Positions 39,346 to 50,422 of a DNA stretch of 64,000 bases are shown here, piece by piece. The notes below the pieces were generated by a model. It ran no database searches, was not told the DNA's origin, and saw only the letters and a program-made list of their open reading frames with translations. The translations under genes and the position numbers were made by a program. How positions within the stretch are numbered: the first letter of the stretch is position 1; each line of letters begins with the position of its first letter. Where the stretch lies: contig JAUCBJ010002949.1 in NCBI GenBank assembly GCA_032718475.1, positions 62,001 to 126,000 on the forward strand, read 5' to 3'. The stretch comes from Nemertoderma westbladi. Its lineage: Eukaryota > Xenacoelomorpha > Nemertodermatida > Nemertodermatidae.

Positions 39346-42300
39346 GATGTTTGTTGGATGAGGGAGGTGGTCGTGGGAAGAGTATCTTGCCTTCCATAGT
39401 TTCCGGATAGTTCTCTGTCTCTTTCCAGTAAACATAAACGACCAACTGGGCGATTGAGTTGCTGCGTTTCGAATACAATTCCAGGTTTCTTAAAGTTACG
39501 TCGCATGATGACGAGTTCTACCGATCGCACTAAACCATCATCGGAGATATGAGTCTCGATGATACGACCTGTCTGCCACCGCTTACGTGGAAGATCTGAT
39601 TCCACAATAAGGACCATGTCTCCGGCGCTGACGTTTTCTTGCCGCGCAAACCACTTGGTTCGAAGTTGTAGCGTAGGCAGATAATGTTTTTCGAAATGGT
39701 CAGCGAAACGACGGGATAATAACTGCATAAGTTGCCAAGTTTGTCGGCAGTATTCGTCTCCGTCCGTGATTTCCGAGCGTGGGAGCATGGCTACAGGTTT
39801 CTTCAGTAGGAAGTGCGCGGGTGTTAGCGCTTCCAGGGAGTCGGGACTCGATGAGACTGGCTTAAGCGGTCTCTCGTTAAGATAGGCGGCGATTTCTTCC
39901 ATTAACGTCCGCAAAAGTTCGTCGGTGAGATACGCGCGGCACGGCACTATAAAGTGAAATGCGGTCTTCATGCTTCTTATTAATCTCTCCCAACTTCCTC
40001 CCCACCAAGGGGCGTCGGCGGCGTTGAAGGTCCAGCTAGATGCTGTTACCCTTAGCTGATCGTCCACCTGTCTTTGGTTCCAATCTCTAACGTAAGCCTT
40101 GATCTCATTATTGGCACCAATGAAGTTCGTTCCCTTATCAGATCTCATCGTGTTGCTAGTTCCAAAGCGAGCGATCTGTCGGCGTAAACTCAGTATGAAG
40201 CTGTTGGTAGATAGATCGTTCACCATATCTAGATGGATCGCTCTACAAGTCATACAGACAAAGATGACACACCATCGCTTGACTATAGTCCTAGCACGAT
40301 ATACTTCAATAGGGCCAAATAAATCCACACCGGTATTAGTAAAGGGTGGTTCATAGAAGCTTACTCGTTCCCTAGGTAATTCTGCCTCTCGCTGTGTTAA
40401 AGGCCTACTGAATGCTTTCCTACAGGGTATACAGTTCCTAAGAACTTGGTTCAGAGCTCTACGGGGTTTATGGAAATAATAGCGAGTTCGAATTTCGCTA
40501 AGAACTCGTTCTCTACCAGCATGGTAAAGCTTACTGTGAACATCTACAATCATCTTGATTTGTATTTCAAGATTTCTAATGAGTATGGGAAACTTAGTGT
40601 CAAAGGATAATGGAGCATTAGTTAGTCTCCCTCCAACACGTATTAACCCATCTATCATTGTGCTAGAGAAACGATCCCTTAAGCGCATCTGTGGATTTCT
40701 CAACAACAGGAAATACTTCTCGGAATCTTCATAGCATTGCAGGAGTCTCAGTATCTGCTTATTGGTTTCTTCATGCTCCTGGTAACTGATCTTCTCCGTC
40801 AGAAACCTATCTGATATCTTGTATTTGGGAAGATCTTTAATAGCATGGACCTGTGCAGATGTCAGTGGAGCGGTATCACTAGCGATCTTTGTCCTGGAGT
40901 AGTGATGATGGAAGCATCGCTTCAAATACACGACGGCCTTACAAAGCCGATTCCAGGAGCTATAGTGATTTATCGCTCTCTGCAGGAGAGGTGAGAGTCC
41001 CTGCGAGACGTCTGGTGTTCCAGATTTCCAGTCTCTTTCTCTAATTTCCACAACAGATTTATTTGTGGCGGGGGAGTTTAGATCCACAGCGTCGTCTCCG
41101 GAAATGTGTAGTACAGACAGATCTATCACGGGTTTAAATAACTTCGATTTACTCGTCCGGGTTTTAGGTTTGACTTTCTCCGCTCCCTTGGCTTGTCTAA
41201 TCTCAGCCGTGGTAAGATGAGGAGGCCATTCATCTTCTTCTTTACTTAGGAAGTCGGGTCCACCTAACCAGTCCGGAGTATCTATCAGTTCTTGAGGAGT
41301 TGCTCCTCTGGAGGCGATGTCGGCTGGATTAATCGTCCCAGGGCAATGTCTCCATTGATCTACATTAGTGCGACTAAGTATAATGGCTACTCTGTTGGTA
41401 ACGAAGACGCTGAACTGACAGACTTCATTGGTTATATACTCCAAAACGAGTAAAGCATCAGTCCAATAGACAGTTTTCTCCAGTGGATAGTCGATCTGTT
41501 CTGTTACATTCCGGCCGATGGCTGTAGCGTATAGAGCCGCCTTTAACTCCGCTCGAGGAACTCGTAGCTTGTTGTTTATCAAGGCCTTAGAGGTAACCAA
41601 GGCAACTTTAATTCCATCCGGAGTTTCAACCCTCAGGTAGGCTACTATACCTATTCCCATATCGCTGGCGTCTCCAAACACATGGAGTTGATAGGAATAC
41701 GTGGGGAGAACGTGACCAAAATAGGAACGGGAAATCGTAAAGTTCTCGATGGATGGTAGAGAATCTTCCCATTTCATCCACTTCTTTAGTAGTTCTCCCT
41801 TAAGTGGATCGTCCCACGAGTGGTTTTCAAGCCACATTTGTTGCACTAAGCTCCGAGCAACCAATATAACTGGGCTAATAAATCCCAATGGATCGAAATA
41901 AGTGCTCAGGATACTTAGACAAATCCGTTTAGTTCGAACTGGATTATCTCGCTGTTTTAGCTGGAAAAACAGGATATCTCTCTCCGTGTCCCATTTCAAA
42001 CCAAGCGTCTTGGTTTCTGGAAGATCGTCCTTGATTAGGTCCAGATCTTTAACTCCTCGGTCTTCTACCGGGATCGATTCCAGAAACTCATGGGAGTTAC
42101 TTGTGAATTTAGTTAGTCGAAATCCACCGCGTTTCAAGCACTCTACCGTTCCCTTGGCAACATCAATGGCTTCTTCCACCGATGGGAGGGACTTTAAATT
42201 ATCGTCCATGTATATATCCCGTTTGATGTTGTCGATAACCGCTTTAGAGAAGGCGTCTCGGTTGTCATCAGCAGTGGTGCGCACTACTGAACAAGCGTTC

Positions 42301-44270
42301 GAGGGGCTCGAGATGATCCCGAAAGCCTGGATGGTCATCCAGTACTCCACCGGTTTTTGGTTGAGGTCTCCTTCAGGCCACCACAGAAATCGTAGGCTGT
42401 CTCGATCCCTATCCAGCGCCTTAACTTGTAAGAACATGCCCTCTATATCCGAGGCGAAGGCGATCGAATATTGCCGTAATCTTAAGAGTATTCCCAACAA
42501 GGATTGGAGTAAGTTGGGTCCCGGCAACAACTCAGAGTTAAGGGATTGGCCCATGTAAAGGGCGGAGCCGTCAAATACTACCCGGACTTCGTTGGGTTTA
42601 CCGGGTTTGGGAACGTAATGATGTGTTAGATAATACGTTCTCTCAGTTATGGGTGTTTCTTCCGGTACTCGCTCCGCGTATCCCTTATCGATGAATTTCT
42701 TCAGCTGGGTCCTATACATCTCTTTAGCTGAAGCATTGGCCGTAAGGTGCCGATGTAGTTGCACGATTCTCTTCTCCGCCAAGGGTCGGTTATTTATAAA
42801 GTTGGGTTCTCGCCGTCGGAATGGCAGACCAATCTCATACCTACCTTGATCTTTAAGAAAACGTGTAGTCGTTTCCTGGATCTGCTTGGCTCTTTCCTCC
42901 TCGACCGATAGTGCTTTGTCGTAGGAATTAGGCTCTACAGCTTCTTGAGTAAAGAATCGTACGGCGTGTTCATCGCGAATCTTAGCATTGTGTCGATCTA
43001 TCACCTCATTTAGCTCGTCATTGTAGTCTAATTGTCCGCCATGATTGATGAGATGGCACAGGTGCACTTGGTTTCTCCAAGCTTCACTTTCGGTGAGGAG
43101 GTCGATTGTATTTTCCTCGTCAAATAATTGGGTAATATCGTCGTTATCTGAGGAGTATGGTGTTCCCTCAGGTGTGATCTCTCCCTCACTGATTTCTTCT
43201 TCCCATTCACTCACCTGATGTATTTGTTCGGTAGGTAATCTTTCCATGAGTGTTCTACGGGAAGGTCCAGTGAAGTACCAACCTACTCTAGTTCTTCCCG
43301 CATAGGTTTGCAATGGTTGCAGTCGAGCAGGCCGTTTCTCTAATGTCTCAAGCGCCTCATGCGCATTTTGGCCGATCAATATTTGCACCCCTGGGTAGTC
43401 GGTGTTGAATCTAGGGATATTATGTTGCTGGGTAAAATCGTCTTCATCCCAGTTGTAAGGTTCTACTTGGCTGGTAGCAAAGTTCTTTATCGCCACCATT
43501 TTTACTGACCTTATGCTATGTTCTCCTAGTTCGTCCTGGGGAGTGGACAACGCGCCTACATAGTAGTCTGTAGCTACTGTAGATTTCCAAACCTGCATAA
43601 TTCCTGAAAGGTTCAACTTAGTTCGGAACTTGGGTTGTCCAGCAAAGATGTCTTCGGCTAGTTCTTTGTCGATGAATGTTCCTGTGCTGCCGGAGTCCAG
43701 GAGGGCGTTGACTATAAAACTCTTACCTGATCCATGGACTCTCAGCTGAACTACGGGGAATTCCCGGATTCCGACGTTGGAAGTTGGCGCTTTCCAAGAT
43801 GGTTGTCGGTCAGGAATAGTCGGGTGCGCTTCGTTATCGGTTTCAGTCTCATACGTAAGCGCTCGATACACCGCGGTGTTTATCATATAACAGGATTCGT
43901 TTTCGTCGGAGAATTCGTCCGTGTAAAATCCTTCCATCTCAGAACTGTGGTCAGTGTCGTTCACATCACTGAATTGGACATGTAGTTCGGACTCACTTAC
44001 CTGACTCGGGCTGGTTCTTTCAAATTCGGTGTGCAGCAAGATATGATGTTTCGCGCCGCACTTAGCACACCTCGCGTTGGAGTAACAGGTTCGCCGTTGG
44101 TGTCCTTGTCTGAGACAATTATAACACAACTGCTTATCCCACATGACATCGCGTCTATCCTTAAAGGATTTCTTTAAGAATTCATCACACACACTTAAAC
44201 GATGGGGCCTGTCGCACAATGCACATTTTGGTTTGATGTTACTTACTTTACCTTGGGTAGTGTTGTGCAC
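39267..44270 (-). CDS. Element B gag zinc knuckle, protease, RT, RNase H and integrase (1667 aa)
   Basis: One open frame covers all of pol. Zinc-binding residues 16-80 include CYNCLRQGHQRRTC (CX2CX4HX4C) and CAKCGAKHHILLH. The protease has LLDSGSTGTF (DSG at 192-194). RT has ASDIEGMFLQV (about 608) and YMDDN (about 685). RNase H has FGDASDMGIG (about 865) and WRHCPGTINPADIASRG. Integrase has CIPCRKA, GVDLFGPI (about 1313), RSDKGTNFIGA (about 1378), WERLIRSMK (about 1426) and LTPAHFLL. The final 20 or so residues come from LINE 2, which replaces the native end. Its first codon is GTG; the ancestral frame joins gag upstream but for a 1-bp loss near 44300. The catalytic residues all look intact. 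Confidence 0.9.
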   Translation of the reverse strand: MHNTTQGKVSNIKPKCALCDRPHRLSVCDEFLKKSFKDRRDVMWDKQLCYNCLRQGHQRRTCYSNARCAKCGAKHHILLHTEFERTSPSQVSESELHVQFSDVNDTDHSSEMEGFYTDEFSDENESCYMINTAVYRALTYETETDNEAHPTIPDRQPSWKAPTSNVGIREFPVVQLRVHGSGKSFIVNALLDSGSTGTFIDKELAEDIFAGQPKFRTKLNLSGIMQVWKSTVATDYYVGALSTPQDELGEHSIRSVKMVAIKNFATSQVEPYNWDEDDFTQQHNIPRFNTDYPGVQILIGQNAHEALETLEKRPARLQPLQTYAGRTRVGWYFTGPSRRTLMERLPTEQIHQVSEWEEEISEGEITPEGTPYSSDNDDITQLFDEENTIDLLTESEAWRNQVHLCHLINHGGQLDYNDELNEVIDRHNAKIRDEHAVRFFTQEAVEPNSYDKALSVEEERAKQIQETTTRFLKDQGRYEIGLPFRRREPNFINNRPLAEKRIVQLHRHLTANASAKEMYRTQLKKFIDKGYAERVPEETPITERTYYLTHHYVPKPGKPNEVRVVFDGSALYMGQSLNSELLPGPNLLQSLLGILLRLRQYSIAFASDIEGMFLQVKALDRDRDSLRFLWWPEGDLNQKPVEYWMTIQAFGIISSPSNACSVVRTTADDNRDAFSKAVIDNIKRDIYMDDNLKSLPSVEEAIDVAKGTVECLKRGGFRLTKFTSNSHEFLESIPVEDRGVKDLDLIKDDLPETKTLGLKWDTERDILFFQLKQRDNPVRTKRICLSILSTYFDPLGFISPVILVARSLVQQMWLENHSWDDPLKGELLKKWMKWEDSLPSIENFTISRSYFGHVLPTYSYQLHVFGDASDMGIGIVAYLRVETPDGIKVALVTSKALINNKLRVPRAELKAALYATAIGRNVTEQIDYPLEKTVYWTDALLVLEYITNEVCQFSVFVTNRVAIILSRTNVDQWRHCPGTINPADIASRGATPQELIDTPDWLGGPDFLSKEEDEWPPHLTTAEIRQAKGAEKVKPKTRTSKSKLFKPVIDLSVLHISGDDAVDLNSPATNKSVVEIRERDWKSGTPDVSQGLSPLLQRAINHYSSWNRLCKAVVYLKRCFHHHYSRTKIASDTAPLTSAQVHAIKDLPKYKISDRFLTEKISYQEHEETNKQILRLLQCYEDSEKYFLLLRNPQMRLRDRFSSTMIDGLIRVGGRLTNAPLSFDTKFPILIRNLEIQIKMIVDVHSKLYHAGRERVLSEIRTRYYFHKPRRALNQVLRNCIPCRKAFSRPLTQREAELPRERVSFYEPPFTNTGVDLFGPIEVYRARTIVKRWCVIFVCMTCRAIHLDMVNDLSTNSFILSLRRQIARFGTSNTMRSDKGTNFIGANNEIKAYVRDWNQRQVDDQLRVTASSWTFNAADAPWWGGSWERLIRSMKTAFHFIVPCRAYLTDELLRTLMEEIAAYLNERPLKPVSSSPDSLEALTPAHFLLKKPVAMLPRSEITDGDEYCRQTWQLMQLLSRRFADHFEKHYLPTLQLRTKWFARQENVSAGDMVLIVESDLPRKRWQTGRIIETHISDDGLVRSVELVIMRRNFKKPGIVFETQQLNRPVGRLCLLERDRELSGNYGRQDTLPTTTSLIQQTSRCYVEIRMGSVKVVGPWSPFWHLEG

Positions 44271-44302
44271 ACTCGTTCTTTCCTCGGGCTTTCTTCCATG
44301 AA

Positions 44303-46199
44303 TTATCTTAGGAGCTTTGGAGGAGTTTTTGTTACCTGTTCTCTCCTGTCACTGGTTCGAGACTTAAATTTACTTATGTCTTTAGGTGCTTTGTTGACAT
44401 AGTAAGATCTTTCGGTGTCTTTCCCGCTGTTCTCCTCTTGAGAGGTTTGGCTTTCGCCGTCATCTGTATAACACACTGGGGTGACCTTTCTCCTAGAAAC
44501 GGGTTTTTCAATTACCTTATTTTCCGGTGTCTTCTCTCGGGACTGCTTTAGGAGCTGTAATCTTACCTCTCCATTTAAGAATGACATGAGATCAGCCATG
44601 GTAGGGTCTCTTTGTTGCTGGTCCATCATATAGAGCACTCTCTTGTCCCAACGCGTACCTACTCCACCCTTCGGCAAAGTAGATGCTACGGCTCCAACAA
44701 CCATGGAACTCTGATATTCATGAGACTTACCTAGCCAATCTAGCTGTCTACAGATCTCCTGGATCTCATCAGAAAACTCTATAATCCCGCTGCTAAGGAA
44801 CTTTCGGGGCGCTACTAATTTCGCATACAAATACCTAGCTATGTTAGTCCTATTACCATACCTGATGTTTAGTGTATCCCAAACTTGTCTTAATCCATCT
44901 GGATGTCCAATAAACATTTTATCGCCATTAACTTGGGAGGTCCTTCCAAGCACTCGATGAGGAATCTAAGTTTCTCTCCGTTAGATAGTACAGAGCTCTG
45001 TATGTTATCTTTATAATATTCATTAAAAGGTAACCATTTCATCTCATCTCCATTGAATTTGACGATCTCTCCCACCTTTACCACTTGACGGGCTTCGGTT
45101 CTAGCCATTTGACGCGTAAAACTTTCTTGGGCCATCGTATTATTTAATATCGAGTTATCGGTATATAAATTTCTCGGATTATGATCAGGTCTATATGGAA
45201 TATCATTATCAACAGGTTTATAATTATCCTTGATAGGGTTTACTATAGGAGTTTCTACTTCACTAGCAGTATAGATGCGTGTAGGCTCCACACGTTGCGC
45301 ATGAAATACTTCAGACCTAACAGGTTGACACATTGTTACAGGGGGTGGTGGTATACCCCTTTGTATATTTACTAATTTATCGCGTTCTAACGCGATACTC
45401 TGCTGCACTTCTTGCAGTTCTAACCTCCCTCTCTTACTGTTCCCTTTAACTGCTGAACAATCCCTTCCAACTCCCGGACCTGTTGGGAGGAACGTGCCCG
45501 ATGTTCCTCCATTTGTCCGAGCAGGAGATCCATCCCCCGCCGTCGCTCATCCACCCACTCTACCGCCGAAGCGGGTGCCGCCAACATAGTAGGGAGTCTT
45601 TCTACTATAATAATTTGGTCTGTGTGTTCTGTACTACCTAAGTCTGCACTAGCTAGTTGCCTTCTCACAGCTGGGGGCAAATTAGGCAATTTCTGACGGT
45701 GGGGCGTTCTTCTACGTCTGCTGGAACGAGATCTATTTCCTCCGCCTTCAGGATCTGTTGTATCGCCTTCATCAGATGATATAAATCCCTGTCTCTTGGG
45801 AGTAGATCGACTTATCATCTGCATCTGACTAGCTGTTCTCTGTTTATCCATGTAGTCTTGCTTCTCTTGAAGATTTTCCAACTCTAGTTGGGTTGTCTCT
45901 TCAGACACCCTCCGTTCTGCTTCTGCCACTGCCTCTGCCGCTTTTCTTTCCGCTTCAGCCGCTGCTACTTTTCTTTCAGCTTCTGCCTCTGCCACTGCCG
46001 TTGCCGCTGCCGCTTTTCTTTCCGCTTCTGCCGCTGCCGCTGCCGTTGTCGCTTTTCTTTCAGCCTCTGCCGCTGCAGCTGCCGCTTTTCTTTCAGCCTC
46101 TGCCGCTGCTGCTGCCACTGCCGCTTTTCTTTCAACTTCTGCCGCTGCCGCTGCTGCTGCCAATCTGTCTTCTATCCGTTTTTTCTTTAATTGTTCCTC
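44303..46199 (-). pseudogene. Element B gag: coiled coil and capsid parts (broken)
   Basis: Three frames (45420-46163, 44890-45408, 44303-44953) together match the single gag frame of element C. The order is an Ala/Glu/Arg/Lys coiled coil (AEAERKAA repeats), a Ser/Arg-rich part, a hinge, and a capsid-like DUF1759-type domain (VKVGEIVKFNGDEMKWLPF, KLRFLIECLEGPPKLM, GHPDGLRQVWDTLNIRYG). Breaks are frameshifts near 45427, 44935 and 44305. The protein would package the RNA. Confidence 0.78.
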
Positions 46200-47339
46200 C
46201 TATTCCCTAGCGATGAGGATGCTTTCATCAAATTTAGCCTGCACTGCGGCTAACATTTCCGCATCTAATGAGTCTAACACAAATTTGGCTCCCTCACTAT
46301 TAGGGTGAAGTCCAGCTAGCCGTCTCCTTAGCTCTTTGTTACCTATAAATCGTTGATAGTCCGACAGATAGATGTCAATAGCATCCTTCTTCTGAGGTTT
46401 CTCCGATGTCGCTTCGCTTTCCACTTGAGAAAAGGTAGCGTCTGTTGATTCTCCGTGGGTTGAGCGCTCAGTTAGCTGAATTTTCCATTGGGTCGTTCCT
46501 TGGACTTTAAGACTCGCCCGTTGGAACCAAGTCTTTACGGCAACTTGCAACGACGTGTCTTGGCTTCTCTTCGAGGCTTCCTCAAAGGCCGAAAGGATTA
46601 GTCTGATTCTTAGGATTCGTTCTCGAACTTGATAAAGCAGCTCTCCCTGCTCTTGAGGTCCTTGGGGTTGTTGAAACAGTTGTTCCTCTAATCGCTCCAA
46701 AGAGCTGAAGAATCCCTGTACATATCCTGCTGCTGACCTCTTCCACACAGCTGGATCTCTAGTGTCCTTTACCACTCCCATCCTGTATAAGTCCTCCCAG
46801 GCAGCTTCCGATAAGTTAAACGGGAGTCCGGGTCCGGGGAAGTTCCATTGCGTCTCGACAATAGACTTCAGTTCCTCCTTCGTGTATCCCGCATAACTGT
46901 CCTTGGTCGATCGCTTACTTCTCGCCCAATCGATTTGATGTTCCTCCACCGCAATCAATACCCTAGTGAGTACGGCTTCAGGAAGAATGAGAAGTGGATC
47001 CGAATAAACTGCTTCTGCCATCTTTGCTCCGCGCTCGGGTGTCAACTCTACAGTATCTGAACTACTGGAGCTATCGGGCTGCTGAGAAATAAGTTCTCGG
47101 TTCGGGTGTTGCTGCTGTTTAACAGCTGCCTCTTGGTCCCGCTTGACTTGAGCCCGAGTGCCTATGATAGACCTACGGTGCTTTACTAGCCTAGGATCTG
47201 ATACTACTACTGGAGGGATGACCTTTCTTACAGTAGGAGGGGACTTGGACTTTGGTCTCAAATGTTCGGCACTCCTGTCGGAGTCGCAGACTGTTCTTTC
47301 TAGGAGACTATCTGACAGAGTTTGCTTTGTGTCAGCCAT
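46200..47339 (-). CDS. Element B gag N-terminal domain (379 aa)
   Basis: This is the first ORF after the leader, starting MADTKQTLSD, and is colinear with 56771-57868 of element C. Features include SDPRLVKHRRSIIGTRAQVK, EEHQIDWAR and a helical region RERILRIRLILSAFEEAS. It ends at an in-frame TAG (46200-46202) after IARE; the coiled coil continues in the same frame directly after the stop. No known domain is recognised; the role as matrix-like gag is inferred from position. Confidence 0.72.
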   Translation of the reverse strand: MADTKQTLSDSLLERTVCDSDRSAEHLRPKSKSPPTVRKVIPPVVVSDPRLVKHRRSIIGTRAQVKRDQEAAVKQQQHPNRELISQQPDSSSSSDTVELTPERGAKMAEAVYSDPLLILPEAVLTRVLIAVEEHQIDWARSKRSTKDSYAGYTKEELKSIVETQWNFPGPGLPFNLSEAAWEDLYRMGVVKDTRDPAVWKRSAAGYVQGFFSSLERLEEQLFQQPQGPQEQGELLYQVRERILRIRLILSAFEEASKRSQDTSLQVAVKTWFQRASLKVQGTTQWKIQLTERSTHGESTDATFSQVESEATSEKPQKKDAIDIYLSDYQRFIGNKELRRRLAGLHPNSEGAKFVLDSLDAEMLAAVQAKFDESILIARE

Positions 47340-49249
47340 GTTTGATTGTACAGTTGAATGCCTACTACTATAAACGACAGTTAAAGCAAGTCTAGTAATT
47401 CAGTATCAACTGTAAGCCTAGTAATTAATTACCGATACCGTTACTCAGTGTAACGCGATATATATATAATATATTAGAATACCGGTATACACTTATAGTA
47501 TATATATAAGTATTATTACAGACTAGGATTTAGTCACAGAATACCGGTATATAATTTCAGCATAAATATATAGAAATATATATAATAAGCCTACCGTAAA
47601 TACCGGTATACAGCATACACTTATAGTATATATAAGTATGATTATAGACTAGAGATTAATTACAGAATACCGGTATATAATTTCAGCTTAAATTTATAGA
47701 AATAAATATAATAAGCCTATCGTAAATACCGGTAATGTCAATTATTTTACGATGCCTAAATTTCTGAATTTTAGGGTTACTTTCCTTTACTTTATTACTG
47801 TTATTAAGCAGTAGTCCAACTGATATTAAGACCTAATTGATGTATGACAGGCCTACTATTTTATAAATCGGTTTGAGTTGATTTATAATATATATATACC
47901 CGTATAATGGGTTTTTGACAATATTTGAAATAAATGTTATTATTTCCAAGTAAGGTGTCACTACACAGACGCTGAACGCTCTCAGTGGAGTGCTACCTGT
48001 TAGACACTAAAACAAATAATTCTACTTTACTAAGTTACTTATTACTACAAATTACGTACAATTACTGTGTAGGATTACAATTTCTAAATAAACACCAAAA
48101 GTTACACGTACAAATTTTAGGGTAATTTTACAGGAAATCTACAAACCAGCCTAACAAGGAGTTAGAATTTCTGGTTATTACAAACGGACAGGATACTACG
48201 GTATTTGAAAATAATTAAGCAGTAGTAAATAAATTGCGTTGTCCAGATAAGAAAATACCACCGTCTGACGACTTATAGTCTTTAGCTCTACAGCTCTATA
48301 AGTACTACGTTATGTACCCGGAGTGTCCTTACCTAGAAGTTAATTACCGCAGCCAACCAGAGCTAACGTGCCTATTAACCACTTTACAACACAAATATAC
48401 TGCCTACACACCAATTACCTTCGGAAAGTACTGTACACTAAACCCTAAATTAGGTACAAGTACTTATACAACAAATAACCAGCAGTTAAATATACTTGTA
48501 CAGCTAAAAGAACCACGGTATCTGCTGGAGTGACTAGAGCATAAAATCACCAGTCTTTACCTACGCCAAGCAGCCCTGATGTAGTACCGGGGTTAATTTA
48601 ACTATAACGGTATGTATAACAAGCACAATTACTGTAGGAATAAACTTAGGGGTATGTAAGTTGCGAATACTCGCATAGACTCTGAATAATAAATAAATAC
48701 GCTACCCGTGCAGACTACACAAACAAAATACAGACCAAACGCTGGCAGACTACTATCAAGCCTAAATAAACTACAGTATATGCAGACTCCGAAATGGTTA
48801 GTTAGTATGCGTTCTAACCGAGTAGTACGACTTATTCTTTCGGGGGGGATTTACCTTACAGCACTGGATGCCCCCACCTTCCTAACTAGTACTTTATCGG
48901 ACATACACTCTACACACACTGCAATCTCTTCAGACTTAACAACAGTCAGACAACAATCCAGCCTACAAATTATTTGTACAATTTGAGCGGGCTTACACGC
49001 CTTCTGCTCAATATTACACTTACAGATAAATAAAACTGACAGAAATAAATAAGCTCTAAAAGAAACAAGGGGTGTACAGTCCCTAATCTCTTAAACAGCC
49101 TACCAATATACAATATCACAATCGAAATAATACTGGTACCGGTAAGTACCGGTTCGGGTGGTTAGGTAGTTAGGCCTACAGGTTACCGTCCGACCGGTAC
49201 ATTCGACTTTATTGCCTACGGTGCAATAAAGAAACTAAAAATCTATTAT
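47340..49249 (-). other. Element B 5' leader
   Basis: About 1.9 kb of AT-rich leader without a convincing gene. Sense DNA right after the LTR is ATAATAGATTTTTAG, with no TGG-type primer-binding site. A tandem repeat of about 127 bp with TACCGGTAT palindromes lies at 47474-47735. The region is matched in inverted orientation by 54599-56770 of element C. Confidence 0.65.
47474..47735. repeat. Two-copy repeat (about 127 bp) with ACCGGTA palindromes
   Basis: Both units contain ATACCGGTATA, ACTTATAGTATATATAAGTA and AATTTCAGC...AATAAGCCTA. Element C has the same organisation at about 56400-56660. Confidence 0.75.
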
Positions 49250-50422
49250 TGTTCGCGCTTTCAGACCTTTAGCAGTTTAACCTGCCAATTTTAGGTGTCC
49301 TCTTGTTTATAAATCGACTTTAGCCTATAACAAGTATTTAGTGCACATGAAGTAACATTAGCCGAAGCCAGTCTATGCGCGATCATTCACCCACAGTTAA
49401 GGGAGACTGGATTCGGGTGCTTTGAAGTTATTGCGTTGCAGACCTACTGTATTATTCGATTGATCGTTACTATATAATCTCTGACAATATTATTCACTTT
49501 CGGGGAAATATTAACAGTTCCTTTAGGACGTGGCGCTTTAAGTATAAAACAGAGTTATGACTTATACTAAACACAACGAGATGGCTACTGATTTTCGTAA
49601 ATAGCGCATTCTTTAGGAGATGCTTTATTATCTGTCACACTACTGCATACGACTTCACACTGCTGCACACTGATCTGCCGACCGTCACTGAATTTGATCA
49701 TATATAAGGAGGATAGCAACTGACACATGTAGGGATTATGAAATAGCATTTAATTCACACTAAAACCACTATAATGTAAGTCGCAATTGCTACAGGTAAC
49801 CGGTCCCTCTTACCTTCAGTAATCAAGAAGATTGGGGGTTTTATGATTATTTATCGGTATTCTCCAAATATAACAACATATCCATCAACATATAACAATT
49901 AATAACAGACAGTAAACAGAAGTAAAATAATGCGGTGTATGGTATGCGTATGCAGTACCAGTGTATGGTTGCAGTGACAGTGTGCTCAGTGCAGATAATA
50001 GATTTACGTTCTTATAATCAAAGCCGTCTAATGTTGGCCAAAGTCTGAAACTTCTACAGAAGCACAGAAATAATTTCCAAGCCGATGTTCTGAGGCTCAG
50101 AAAGGTAAACAAAAACCGTAATGCATTGCGCGGTTTTCCGTAGGCCTCTGTACAAGATAAAATGAAAATCGCTCTGATTGGCTGAGCTGAGCGAGCTGAA
50201 CAAAGAGATGTTCCACGTTTACAGTAAATCAGCTGACAGATTTCGTCATCTGAGTTCCAGTCTTTTAGAGTATTAGGCGCATTGCGGCAGAAAATGGCTT
50301 GTTATGTCCGCTAAAACACCCACACGGTACATTGCGGAGAAAATGGCTTGTTATGTCCGCTAAAACACCTACACGGTATATTGCGGAGAAAATGACTGGT
50401 TATATCCGCAAAAGCTTTTACA
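49250..50422 (-). repeat. Element B 5' LTR (1173 bp)
   Basis: Direct repeat of 33499-34669 with TG...CA ends, followed by the GGGTT duplication. It carries the same three-copy U3 repeat at 50281-50422. Confidence 0.9.

Larger units (their letters stand above)
33499..50422 (-). mobile_element. Element B: 16.9-kb BEL/Pao-type LTR retrotransposon
   Basis: This complete element has 1171/1173-bp LTRs with TG...CA ends, a perfect 5-bp duplication GGGTT, and a polypurine-like GGGAGCGG next to the 3' LTR. The sense order is gag (several breaks), a fully open zinc knuckle-protease-RT-RNase H-integrase ORF, a LINE insertion, a noncoding spacer with duplicated hairpins, and a degenerate ORF3. The LTRs differ by a few per cent, so it is older than A. 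It inserted into element D. Minus the LINE, it is about 15.6 kb. Confidence 0.9.

Noticed and set aside
45888-46210. Phe/Leu/Cys-rich frames on the + strand opposite B gag
   Set aside because: They are antisense reads of the alanine-rich coiled-coil repeat. The same holds for 57800-58225 opposite C gag.
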